From assembly GCF_000308455.1 (NCBI RefSeq), contig NZ_BAFP01000104.1:42372-106371 (forward strand): 64,000 nucleotides of DNA, in the 5' to 3' direction. Both the position numbers and the translations under genes were made by a program. This DNA is from Nocardia abscessus NBRC 100374. Its GTDB lineage: Bacteria > Actinomycetota > Actinomycetes > Mycobacteriales > Mycobacteriaceae. Below the pieces are notes generated by a model. The model made no database searches and was not told where the DNA came from. It saw only the letters and a list, made by a program, of their open reading frames with translations. This document shows, piece by piece, positions 53,447 to 61,411 of the stretch (the first letter of the stretch is position 1; every line of letters begins with the position of its first letter).

Positions 53447-54834
53447 CTTCGTCCGTCCCGGAGTTCCTGGATCGCCGCCCGTGGGTCGCCGCCGCGATCG
53501 GCCGTGTCGTGCCGCCGCGGATCGGCACGACGCTCGGCATCGGAACCGGTGTCCTGGCCTCCTTGGCGCCCGGTCTGCTTCCGCGCACCCCCAGCGCGCA
53601 AGCCGTACTGACCGGGCTGCTTGCGGCGCTCACCCTCGGCGTGGCCGGAGTGCTGCGAGTCATCTTGCGGCGCTGCGCTTTCGACATCGACCAGCGGCAG
53701 CCGTGGGTACGGCTGCCGCTGCTGATCGCGACGTCGGTGCTGGTGGTGGGCGCCGCGGCGAACGCAGGCCATTGGCAGAACCGGCTGCGCGCGGCGATGG
53801 GTACGCCGCAGATCGGCGCGGACTACTGGGTTCGGTGCGCGCTGGGCGCCGTCTTGATCATCGGGTTGTTCGTCGGCGCCACTCGCACGCTCGGTTGGGC
53901 TCTGGGCAAGCTGGGGTGGGCGCGGGGAGTTTCACTGGCGGCCGTCATGGGGGTGTTGCTGTCCCTGGTCGGCGCGCCCGCGGTGGCCGGATGGCGGGAG
54001 TCGGTGTACGCGAGTGCGAATGCCGAATTCGATCCCGCTGTGGTGCAGCCGGTTTCGCACAGCGGGTCGGGAAGCGCCGAGTCGGCGGTGAGCTGGGCGT
54101 CACTGGGCGCCGAGGGACGCAAGTTCGTCAGCGGCGCGCCGGTGCGGGCCGTGCGGGTCTACGTCGGCGTGGCCTCGGCGCCCGACTTGGACAGCCGGGT
54201 GGCGCTGGCGATCCGGGAACTGGAGCGCTCGGGCGGCTTCACGCGCTCGCACCTGGTCGTCGCGGTGCCCACCGGATCGGGCTGGATCGATGCGAACGCC
54301 GTGGCGGGTTTCGACCGGCGCTTCGACGGCGACGTCGCGCTGGTCGGGCTGCAGTACTCCTACCTGCCGAGCTGGGCGACGTTCGTGTTCGGCCGGGACG
54401 CGGCGGTGACGGCCGCACGCAGTCTGTTCACCGCCGTGGAACGCCACATCCAAGGGCTGGCGCACAAGCCCCGGCTGTACGTGTACGGGCAGAGCCTGGG
54501 CGCCCTCGGAGGCAATGCCGTCTTCGCGGACGACGCAGAGCAAGACGATCGGACCTGCGCGGCCCTCTGGGCCGGACCTCCGGCCAATCACGTCCACCGC
54601 GGCGGTGCGACGGTGCTGGCCAACAGCTCCGACCCGGTGATCCACTGGTCGCTCTCCCTGTTGTGGCACGCGCCCGACCTGACCGGCGCCCGCGTCGACG
54701 CTCCGGTGCCGCAGTGGCTTCCGCTGATCAGCTTCGCGCAGACCACCGCCGATCTGCTCGCCGCGTTGCACGCTCCCCCGGGCCACGGCCACCGTTACGG
54801 CACCGATCAGGGCACCGCCCTCGGTTCCTGCTGA
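53443..54834 (+). CDS. Membrane alpha/beta-hydrolase (PF10081-like)
   Basis: 463 residues, coupled to the phospholipase gene by ATGA at 53443. Four membrane helices in the first 185 residues (for example GIGTGVLASLAPGLLP and LLIATSVLVVGAAANAGHW) are followed by a hydrolase domain with nucleophile elbow YGQSLGALGG and preceding VGLQYSYLPSW. Length is somewhat shorter than usual for the family as I recall it. Together with the phospholipase it suggests a lipid-remodelling unit. Confidence 0.82.
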   Translation: MTSSVPEFLDRRPWVAAAIGRVVPPRIGTTLGIGTGVLASLAPGLLPRTPSAQAVLTGLLAALTLGVAGVLRVILRRCAFDIDQRQPWVRLPLLIATSVLVVGAAANAGHWQNRLRAAMGTPQIGADYWVRCALGAVLIIGLFVGATRTLGWALGKLGWARGVSLAAVMGVLLSLVGAPAVAGWRESVYASANAEFDPAVVQPVSHSGSGSAESAVSWASLGAEGRKFVSGAPVRAVRVYVGVASAPDLDSRVALAIRELERSGGFTRSHLVVAVPTGSGWIDANAVAGFDRRFDGDVALVGLQYSYLPSWATFVFGRDAAVTAARSLFTAVERHIQGLAHKPRLYVYGQSLGALGGNAVFADDAEQDDRTCAALWAGPPANHVHRGGATVLANSSDPVIHWSLSLLWHAPDLTGARVDAPVPQWLPLISFAQTTADLLAALHAPPGHGHRYGTDQGTALGSC

Positions 54835-54867
54835 GCCGTTCGGCGCGGCACCCGCACGGAACCGTCA

Positions 54868-54881
54868 TAGAACATGTTCTA
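54868..54881 (+). promoter_or_regulatory. KstR-type operator (cholesterol regulon)
   Basis: TAGAACATGTTCTA is a perfect 14-base palindrome that fits the KstR consensus TnnAACnnGTTnnA. It ends 8 bases before the ATG of the SRPBCC gene. KstR is the TetR-family repressor of sterol catabolism in mycobacteria and relatives. Confidence 0.75.
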
Positions 54882-54889
54882 ATTTGCGC

Positions 54890-55336
54890 ATGGCCTTTGT
54901 CATCGACCTCGCCGTCGACATCGACGCTCCCGCCGACCTGGTGTGGCAGGTGATCACCGACTTCCCGCGCTACGGCGAATGGAATCCCTTCGTCCCGGAG
55001 TGCCGCAGTTCGCTGGTGCCCGGCGAGCCGATCGACATGCTCGTCCGCGTCTCCGGGTCGCGCCCGCGCAAGCAGCGGGAATGGATCCGTTCGCACACAC
55101 CGGGGCGCGAATTGAGCTACTCGATGAAACCGGTGCCGCCGGGCGCGCTGCACAGTCTGCGCTCGCATACGGTGACGCCGCTTACGGACGACCGCACCCG
55201 CTACGAGTCGCACTTCGAACTCGGCGGATGGTTGCATCCGGTAGTTATCGCACTGCTCGGCAAGAACCTGCGGCGCGGCTTCGAGGGCATGACCGACGGC
55301 ATTCACAAGCAGGCCGAGTCACTGCGCGCTTCCTGA
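54890..55336 (+). CDS. SRPBCC-family protein, predicted KstR target
   Basis: 148 residues from the ATG at 54890; a TTG at 54884 lies in the same frame. The SRPBCC fold is typical: VIDLAVDIDAPADLVWQVIT, FPRYGEWNPFVPE and a C-terminal helix LGKNLRRGFEGMTDGIHKQA. These proteins carry hydrophobic ligands in a central pocket. The operator upstream places it in the sterol/steroid regulon. It may carry a steroid or handle an intermediate; no other steroid gene is in the window. Confidence 0.82.
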   Translation: MAFVIDLAVDIDAPADLVWQVITDFPRYGEWNPFVPECRSSLVPGEPIDMLVRVSGSRPRKQREWIRSHTPGRELSYSMKPVPPGALHSLRSHTVTPLTDDRTRYESHFELGGWLHPVVIALLGKNLRRGFEGMTDGIHKQAESLRAS

Positions 55337-55374
55337 GGGCGGCGGCCCGAATTCACCTGGCCCGCATAGCGAAT

Positions 55375-55418
55375 CGCAGAGCCGCTCGCTTCCACGCGGG
55401 GAGCGAAGCGGCTCTGCG
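55375..55418. terminator. Bidirectional terminator between SRPBCC gene and gatA
   Basis: CGCAGAGCCGCT (55375-55386) pairs with AGCGGCTCTGCG (55407-55418) between the convergent stops. The stem is 12 bases of perfect pairing with a 20-base interior that can pair further. Confidence 0.75.
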
Positions 55419-55425
55419 ACGAACG

Positions 55426-56910
55426 TCAGGCGATGGCGCCGCGGGCGGCCTCATAGGCGGCGCCCACCCGGTAGAGGCGGTCGTCGGCGAGGGCGGGCGC
55501 CATGATCTGGAGCCCGACCGGCATGCCGTCGTCCTTGCTCAGGCCGGAGGGGACCGACATGGCGGGGTGACCGGCCAGGTTGGTGGGCAGGGTGCACAGG
55601 TCCGACAGGTACATGGCCAGCGGATCGTCCACCTTCTCGCCCAGCTTCCACGGCGTGAACGGACTCGTCGGCGAGACGAGCACGTCGACCTGCTGGTAGG
55701 CGTTGTCGAAATCGCGAGCGATGAGCGTGCGCACCTTGAGCGCCTGGCCGTAGTAGGCGTCGTAGTAGCCCGCCGACAGCGCGTAGGTGCCGATCATGAT
55801 GCGCCGCTTGACCTCGGGGCCGAATCCGGCCGCGCGCGTGGCCGCCATGACCTGCTCGGCGCTGTGCTGCCCGTCGTCGGCGACGCGCAGGCCATAGCGC
55901 ATGGCGTCGAACCGCGCGAGGTTGGACGACACCTCCGACGGCATGACCAAGTAGTAGGACGACAGCGCGTATTCGAAGTGCGGACACGACACTTCGACCA
56001 CCTCGGCGCCGAGATCCTTCAGTACCGCCACGGCGGCGTCGAAGGAGGCGAGCACGCCGGGCTGGTAGCTGTCGGAGTGCAGTTCCTTCACCACGCCGAC
56101 CTTCACGCCGCGCAGATCGCCCTGCGCACCCGCGCGCGCGGCCGCCACCACCGGCGGCACCGGCACGTCGCGCGAGGTGGAATCGCGCGGGTCGTATCCG
56201 GCGATCACCTCGTGCAGCAGCGCGGTGTCCAGCACCGTCCGGCCGCACGGACCGCCCTGGTCCAGCGACGACGCGCAGGCCACCAGGCCGAAGCGCGACA
56301 CCGTGCCGTAGGTCGGCTTGGTGCCGACGGTCGCGGTGACGGCCGCGGGCTGACGGATCGACCCGCCCGTGTCCGTACCGATGGCCAGCGGCGCCTGGTT
56401 GGAAGCCAGCGCGGCCGCGGAACCGCCGCCGGACCCACCCGGGATGCGGGTGGTGTCCCACGGGTTGCGGGTGGGGCCGTAGGCCGAGTTCTCGGTGGAG
56501 GAGCCCATGGCGAACTCGTCCATGTTGGTCTTGCCCAGGATCGGGATGCCCGCCGCGCGCAGCCGCGTGGTGACCGTCGCGTCGTACGGCGACACCCAGC
56601 CTTCGAGGATCTTCGACGCGCAAGTGGTCGGCATGTCCGTGGTGGTGAACACGTCCTTGAGCGCCAAGGGAACTCCGGCCAGCGGCGAGGCGGGCGCTGC
56701 TCCCGAGGCGATCGCGGAGTCCACCGCGGCCGCGGCCTCCAGCGCCTGCTCCCCCGCGACGTGCAGGAAGGCGTGGTAGTCGCCGTCGACCGCGGCGATC
56801 CGGTCCAGGTGCGCCTGGGTGACCTCGACCGAGGACAGCTCGCCGCCGTGGATCTTGCCGGCGAGCTCGGCCGCCGACAGTGTGGTCAGGTCGGGCGCAC
56901 CGTTGTTCAT
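55426..56910 (-). CDS. gatA: Glutamyl/aspartyl-tRNA amidotransferase subunit A
   Basis: 494 residues. It is an amidase-signature enzyme that releases ammonia from glutamine for GatB. The signature is PGGSGGGSAAALAS with the catalytic Ser region DTGGSIRQPAA, and the Lys lies in LALKDVF. The start ATG overlaps the gatC stop (ATGA), so gatCA is one unit. gatB is elsewhere (26248). Confidence 0.96.
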   Translation of the reverse strand: MNNGAPDLTTLSAAELAGKIHGGELSSVEVTQAHLDRIAAVDGDYHAFLHVAGEQALEAAAAVDSAIASGAAPASPLAGVPLALKDVFTTTDMPTTCASKILEGWVSPYDATVTTRLRAAGIPILGKTNMDEFAMGSSTENSAYGPTRNPWDTTRIPGGSGGGSAAALASNQAPLAIGTDTGGSIRQPAAVTATVGTKPTYGTVSRFGLVACASSLDQGGPCGRTVLDTALLHEVIAGYDPRDSTSRDVPVPPVVAAARAGAQGDLRGVKVGVVKELHSDSYQPGVLASFDAAVAVLKDLGAEVVEVSCPHFEYALSSYYLVMPSEVSSNLARFDAMRYGLRVADDGQHSAEQVMAATRAAGFGPEVKRRIMIGTYALSAGYYDAYYGQALKVRTLIARDFDNAYQQVDVLVSPTSPFTPWKLGEKVDDPLAMYLSDLCTLPTNLAGHPAMSVPSGLSKDDGMPVGLQIMAPALADDRLYRVGAAYEAARGAIA

Positions 56911-57206
56911 TCGGCCTCTCCCAGGATCTGCGGCACCATGAACCGCTGCTCGTCGACCGCGGGCGCGCCGGAGAGCGCCTCGCGCGGGGTCAGGCCCGGC
57001 ACCACCTCGTCGGGGCGGGTCACATTCGTCGCCGGATTCGGCGACGCGGTGGGCGGGACGTCGGCGGCGGCGACCTCGGAGATGGTCCGTACGTGGCTCA
57101 GGATCGAATCCAGCTGTCCGGCGAACTGATCCAGTTCGGCATCGGACAGCGCGAGCCGGGACAGCCGGGCGAGGTGTGCGACCTCGTCGCGGGAGATGGC
57201 GGGCAC
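56907..57206 (-). CDS. gatC: Glutamyl/aspartyl-tRNA amidotransferase subunit C
   Basis: 99 residues from a GTG at 57206 with AAAGGGG upstream; the frame to 57248 adds a tail not found in the family. Visible features are ISRDEVAHLARLSRLALSD, LDSILSHVRTISEV and a Pro-rich middle, then LTPREALSGAP. It wraps around GatA to hold the GatCAB complex. Coupled to gatA. Confidence 0.93.
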   Translation of the reverse strand: MPAISRDEVAHLARLSRLALSDAELDQFAGQLDSILSHVRTISEVAAADVPPTASPNPATNVTRPDEVVPGLTPREALSGAPAVDEQRFMVPQILGEAE

Positions 57207-57534
57207 CGCGGGACCCCTTTCGGCTTCGTTATCAACAGTGCTTGTCAACAGTGCTCAACCCATACAGCCTAGCCATTGGCGACCGGACCGCCGCCCGGCA
57301 CCCGCGCTTCGTCGGCGCGGCGGCGCGACCGGCGCCCAGCAGGCCCCTGGCAACTCGCCGGGGCGCGCGACACGTCTGCACGAACTAGCCCGACACGCCG
57401 CTTTGGCGTGAATTCGCCGAGTGGCATGCGTCACTGGAAGGACTTCGACTCGATAACCGGGCGTAAGGGGTGTAAGTATTGCGTGACCCGGGTATCCGTT
57501 CAGAGCCTCGGCCGCTCAAGGAAAGGAAACGCAC
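57207..57534. other. Divergent control region between gatC and the ACT gene
   Basis: TCAACAGTGCT occurs twice at 57232-57242 and 57245-57255 (13-base period), 26-49 bases before the gatC start. This may be an operator or a slipped promoter duplication. The remaining bases hold no gene; AAGGAAA at about 57522 serves the ACT gene. Confidence 0.4.
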
Positions 57535-58185
57535 GTGTCGTATTTGCTCCGCGTGCAACTTCCGGATCGACCGGGAAGCCTCGGTGCGCTCGCGCTCGCA
57601 CTCGGCTCCGTCGGCGCGGACATCCTCTCGCTGGACGTGGTCGAGCGCGGCGCGGGCTACGCCGTCGACGATCTGGTCGTCGAGGTACCTTCCGGCGCAC
57701 TCCCCGACACCCTCATCACCGCCGCCGAATCGATCGGCGACGTGCGCGTGGACTCGATCCGCCCGTATTCCGGCGTGCTCGACACCCACCGCGAACTCGA
57801 GCTGATCGATCAGGTGGCGAGCGCTCGCGACGACCGGATGCAGGTGCTGGTGGACGGCGTGCCGCGAGTACTGCGGGTCGGCTGGAGCACGATCATCGAC
57901 ATCGGGCCGCAGGGGGCCTACCGGGTGGTCGGCAGCCCGAGTGCGCCACAGACACAGGCTGGTTCGGCGCCGTGGATGCCGCTGGAGAAGCCCACCGTGC
58001 TCGATCCCGAGGCCGGCTGGGTGCCGGAGATCTGGCGCGACATGGACACCAAGCTGGCCGCCGCTCCGCTCGGCAACTCCGGCAAGGTGCTGCTGCTCGG
58101 CCGGCCGGGCGGTCCCGACTTCCGGCCCTCCGAGGTGGCCCGGCTCGGTTACCTCGCGGGCATCGTCGCCACCGTCCTCGGCTGA
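57535..58185 (+). CDS. ACT-domain protein (Rv3013-like)
   Basis: 216 residues from a GTG at 57535 (AAGGAAA upstream). The N-terminus is an ACT amino-acid-sensing domain (LLRVQLPDRPGSLGALALAL, then DILSLDVVERGAG). A second domain of unknown nature follows with VDGVPRVLRVGWSTI and LLGRPGGPDFRPSEVARLGY. The position divergent from gatCA and near ligA equals that of M. tuberculosis Rv3013. Function unknown, but amino-acid binding is likely. Confidence 0.85.
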   Translation: MSYLLRVQLPDRPGSLGALALALGSVGADILSLDVVERGAGYAVDDLVVEVPSGALPDTLITAAESIGDVRVDSIRPYSGVLDTHRELELIDQVASARDDRMQVLVDGVPRVLRVGWSTIIDIGPQGAYRVVGSPSAPQTQAGSAPWMPLEKPTVLDPEAGWVPEIWRDMDTKLAAAPLGNSGKVLLLGRPGGPDFRPSEVARLGYLAGIVATVLG

Positions 58186-58420
58186 TTCCGAACCGGCGCT
58201 TCAGGTTCGGGCACCGCCCTCGGTGACGCGCCGATCCGGCGGTCGTATGCGGACGCGGCGCGAGTATCGCCGCGAGCGAGCGTCACCGACGCGGGTCGGT
58301 GCAACCGCCGCTCCGATCGCCCTCGCGGGCAGACGCCTTCACATGGGCCGCCCGCCTTCACATGTACCGCCGAGCGGCTGTCGCAGCAGCGGGGCCGGAC
58401 CGGTGCAGCGCGACGAACCG

Positions 58421-58954
58421 TCAGGCGGACTCACCGGAACAGTCGATCGGTAGCCGCAGAACATGCAGCAGGTCCCCCGCGCTGGTACGCCAGTCCCGGC
58501 TGGGCACGGGATGGAAGCCGAGACGGTCGTAGATCCGGCGGGCGTCGACCATGGCGGGCATCGTGGTGAGGGCCACCGCGGCGCGACCCTCCGCGCGGGC
58601 CAGGTCGATCACGGTGCGCACCAATGCCGTTCCCGCGCCGAGCCCGCGCGCGGTCTTCGCGACGGCGAGCATGCGGAACTCCAGCTCGCCCGGAAGCGCG
58701 ATCTCCGCGTAGGGGGTACCGGCCGGTGCGACGGTGAGCGAGCCGACGATCCGGTCGGCGTGCGTGGCGACCAGGATCCGGGCCGATACGGCCCGGCGGG
58801 CGGTGTCGGCCAGCTCGCCCGCGTACCAGCTGCCCGCCTCCACATAGCCCTCGCCGACGTAGACCTGCACGGTCAGCTCGCCGACCGCGTCGTACTCGTC
58901 CGGCCGCGCCGCCCGGACGACGACACCCGCCTCCCGCACATCCATACCCGGCAT
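58421..58954 (-). CDS. GNAT-family N-acetyltransferase
   Basis: 177 residues from the ATG at 58954, or 174 from 58945; the frame to 59146 is open but poor in sense. Motif A is KTARGLGAGTALVRTVIDLA, preceded by FRMLAV and followed by RIYDRLGFHPVPSRDW. It has the normal single-domain length. It lies downstream of a small membrane-protein gene and 320 bases from it. Substrate unknown. Confidence 0.83.
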   Translation of the reverse strand: MPGMDVREAGVVVRAARPDEYDAVGELTVQVYVGEGYVEAGSWYAGELADTARRAVSARILVATHADRIVGSLTVAPAGTPYAEIALPGELEFRMLAVAKTARGLGAGTALVRTVIDLARAEGRAAVALTTMPAMVDARRIYDRLGFHPVPSRDWRTSAGDLLHVLRLPIDCSGESA

Positions 58955-59275
58955 GATGCCATCGACCATGACGTGGGCTACGGCACGTCCGGCCCACCTG
59001 CTGGGCTCACGCCGGGTTGCCGGGTTCGCGCCGCCCCACCGCCGTGTCGCGTCGGCGCGCTGCTCGTGGGCGGTCGGCGGCGTCGTGACGCACTCACTGC
59101 CCGCGATCGACATACGCCGACACAGCAGCCTGGCCGCGAACGTCACGGCCGAGTGGTTCGAGCACCCGGCCGTCGCCCCGGGGAGCCGGTCCCGAGGATG
59201 ACGCCCCGAGCAGCGGCCTGCGATCGCTCAGGCGGCTGCTCGGCGCGTCATCCTCGGGCAGCGGCCTGCGATCGC
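58955..59275. other. Gap of about 320 bases with repeated gene-end sequence
   Basis: Between the GNAT start and the stop of the small membrane-protein gene, the first 240 bases show no gene. The last part holds a direct repeat and a long hairpin (see 59196-59283). Confidence 0.45.
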
Positions 59276-59283
59276 TCAGGCGG
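59196..59283 (-). repeat. 26-base direct repeat and hairpin at the end of the small membrane-protein gene
   Basis: Identical 26-base copies lie at 59210-59235 and 59258-59283, period 48 bases. The second contains the stop codon of the gene at 59276. An inverted repeat with 19-base arms (59196-59214 and 59235-59253, one mismatch) encloses most of the first copy. It may serve as a terminator. Confidence 0.7.
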
Positions 59284-59599
59284 GCCGGGCGATCTGCCAG
59301 CGGTCGGGCTTGCCCGCCGGATAGACGACGGTGACCAGATCACCGATCTGCGGCCAGGAACTCGTGTCCCAGACGAATCGGCCGTACACGACCCTGCCGG
59401 GGATCGAAGGACCGGTCAGGTTCCCGGTGATGGTCACGAACTGCTCGCCGGAAGCATCGGGACGCGGGCTCACACCGGTGATGTACAGCGTCCCCTCCTC
59501 CGGGTTCACCAACCGATAACCCCGCTGGCCGCGGATCACGAGCACGATCAGCGACACCAGCACCGCGGTCAGGATTACCAGCGTGGCGAACTCCAGCAT
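59276..59599 (-). CDS. Small membrane-anchored protein, OB-like outer part
   Basis: 107 residues. One N-terminal membrane helix (FATLVILTAVLVSLIVLVI) is followed by about 80 residues of beta-rich sequence (LYITGVSPRPD, FVTITGNLTGPSIPGRVVYG, GDLVTVVYPAGKPDRW). I do not know the family; the layout resembles an NfeD/OB-fold partner but this is weak. It follows the AAA ATPase gene by 21 bases and may be cotranscribed. Confidence 0.6.
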   Translation of the reverse strand: MLEFATLVILTAVLVSLIVLVIRGQRGYRLVNPEEGTLYITGVSPRPDASGEQFVTITGNLTGPSIPGRVVYGRFVWDTSSWPQIGDLVTVVYPAGKPDRWQIARPA

Positions 59600-59620
59600 G
59601 ACTTCAATGCTAAGTGCGCG

Positions 59621-60865
59621 TCACACCGGCGCGAGCTCGCTGGTGCCCTGAACGGTGCGCCGGACCTGCCAGACCGACGTGCGGGCGCGTTGCGAACGCC
59701 CGTTGCCCCGATCGATCAGCAGCCGGTTGCCGGTGGTGAAGATCAGTTGAGCGCCACGGGCGTTCGTTTCCGGGTTCTGGAACAGCTGGATCAACCGGTC
59801 GGTCTCCTCGGCGGGCAGGCACGCGCCGATGTCGTCGATTGCGAGGACGCGGCCCGCGTCCAGTGCGTCGAGCATGACGGGCAGCACCCGCAGCAACGCC
59901 AGCGTCGCGGAGGATTCGTCGCCGATCTCGAACGGGGTGTCGATGCCGTCGTGCACCAGGCTCAGTCCCACGCCGCGCCGGGCCACCATCCGCGCGTACA
60001 GGGCGTCGCGCGCCGCCCTCAGGTTGGTCAGCTCGCGCTCGAGCAGCGTGCCGGTGAGGCCGTTGTCGCGTAGCAACTGGTCGGCGTAGGCGGGCGAGCC
60101 GACGCACAGGTCGATCTGTTTGCCGAGGCCGGCGATGTCGGCGTCCAGTTCGCGCAGGTAGTCGGCGTACATCGGGTCGTGCTCGGCGACGAGCAGGTCT
60201 GTGATGCCCAGCTCGGCCGTGCGCAACAGCACCAGCAGCCGCGCCGCGTTCTCCGGCGACCGCGAGATATGGCTGCCCAGCCGGTGGGCGATGGCGTCGG
60301 GCTCGGCCGGACCGCGCTGCACCTCGAGCATCGACTCGAACCATCGGTAGGCGGGCACGAGCGCGTCGGAGTACATCTGGCCCGCGAGGCTGAGCAGCAG
60401 GGCGTTCGGCCGGACCAGCGGAGCCAGCGCGGTGATCCCGTACCGCGACGCCTCGAACATCGGGCCGATCTTGATCTGTTCGCCGCTGCGCTCGAACACG
60501 ATCCGCTTGCGCGAGCGCGGGTGGGTGTGCAGCCATTCCGCGGTCACGTCGGCGTTGTCCAGCCGGAACCCGTAGGTGTACGGCACGCCCTCGGCGACGA
60601 ACGCCGCCACGAATTCCGAAGGCCGGTCGGCGAATCCGAGATGCGGCGCGCGCACCGGGCCCGCGTACGGGTCCCACCCGGTCACCGAGTGCAGCACCGC
60701 GTCACGCATTTGCCAGAGCGCATCGATCAGGTTCGTCTTGCCCGCCGCAGCACCGCCGTGCACGGCGGTCACCGGCACGGCCACCGGCCCGCTTCCCTTG
60801 GTGAGCCGCAACTCCTGCTCGTCGGCCAGCGATCTGTGATTGGTCACCTGAAAACTGCGCAGCAT
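59621..60865 (-). CDS. AAA15-type ATP-binding protein
   Basis: 414 residues, ABC/SMC-like ATPase of the type often called 'ATP-binding protein' or AAA15. The N-terminus reads MLRSFQVTNHRSLADEQEL, then Walker A GGAAAGKTNLIDAL. Near the end are the signature-like GDESSATLALLRVLPVMLDA and Walker B VLAIDDIG, where the usual Asp-Glu pair is Asp-Asp. There is no TOPRIM or nuclease domain. Relatives occur in anti-phage systems, but nothing next to it looks like a partner effector. Confidence 0.78.
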   Translation of the reverse strand: MLRSFQVTNHRSLADEQELRLTKGSGPVAVPVTAVHGGAAAGKTNLIDALWQMRDAVLHSVTGWDPYAGPVRAPHLGFADRPSEFVAAFVAEGVPYTYGFRLDNADVTAEWLHTHPRSRKRIVFERSGEQIKIGPMFEASRYGITALAPLVRPNALLLSLAGQMYSDALVPAYRWFESMLEVQRGPAEPDAIAHRLGSHISRSPENAARLLVLLRTAELGITDLLVAEHDPMYADYLRELDADIAGLGKQIDLCVGSPAYADQLLRDNGLTGTLLERELTNLRAARDALYARMVARRGVGLSLVHDGIDTPFEIGDESSATLALLRVLPVMLDALDAGRVLAIDDIGACLPAEETDRLIQLFQNPETNARGAQLIFTTGNRLLIDRGNGRSQRARTSVWQVRRTVQGTSELAPV

Positions 60866-61036
60866 GCCGCCATACTTCCGTCTGCACGACAGACGGGCGA
60901 CACCAGCCCGGTGACGTCCGCGATCCGCGCCGATCGCGGTCGCCGGGACAGCGGGTGTGATAGCGGGTTAGCATGCCTGCACGTTGCGGCTTGCCGCGGC
61001 GTACTGCCGAAGTTGTTCTACGGGATGAGGGTAACG

Positions 61037-61390
61037 ATGGAACCGACGGTTCGTCGTCTTGTGGTTCGAAGCTCCGTCGTCGCCGCGCTCGCGCTGGGCT
61101 CGCTGGTCGTGGCGCCGGAGGCGGTGGCCGACGCGCCGTGTCCGGAGGGCACCGCACGCGTGTTCCTGTCCGACAGCACGAACACCTGCCAAGGTGGCGG
61201 CACGGTCAGCTACGACCCGCCCGGCGTGGTGTCGAAGGTGTGCTCGACGCCGACCGCCGACGTGTCCGCCGAGGCGACGTTCAAGAACCGCCGGGGCAAG
61301 CTTTTCACCCAGAAGCTCGACCTGAGCAGCGGCCGCTGCGGACGATTCGACATCGCGGGCCAGCTGGGCGCCACGGTCACGGTGAGCTGA
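61037..61390 (+). CDS. Small secreted protein with four cysteines
   Basis: 117 residues from the ATG at 61037 (GAGG six bases upstream; an ATG at 61025 is also in frame). The signal peptide reads RSSVVAALALGSLVVAP and is cleaved near AVADA. The mature part of about 85 residues has four Cys (in DAPCPEG, NTCQGG, KVCSTP and GRCGRF), so two disulfides are likely. No family recognised. It is convergent with ligA. Confidence 0.65.
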   Translation: MEPTVRRLVVRSSVVAALALGSLVVAPEAVADAPCPEGTARVFLSDSTNTCQGGGTVSYDPPGVVSKVCSTPTADVSAEATFKNRRGKLFTQKLDLSSGRCGRFDIAGQLGATVTVS

Positions 61391-61411
61391 GCCGGGACAC
61401 GGCCGCGCCGG

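Noticed and set aside
54868..54881. LexA/SOS box
   Set aside because: The GAAC and GTTC half-sites are 2 bases apart; the actinobacterial SOS box needs 4. The KstR pattern fits exactly.
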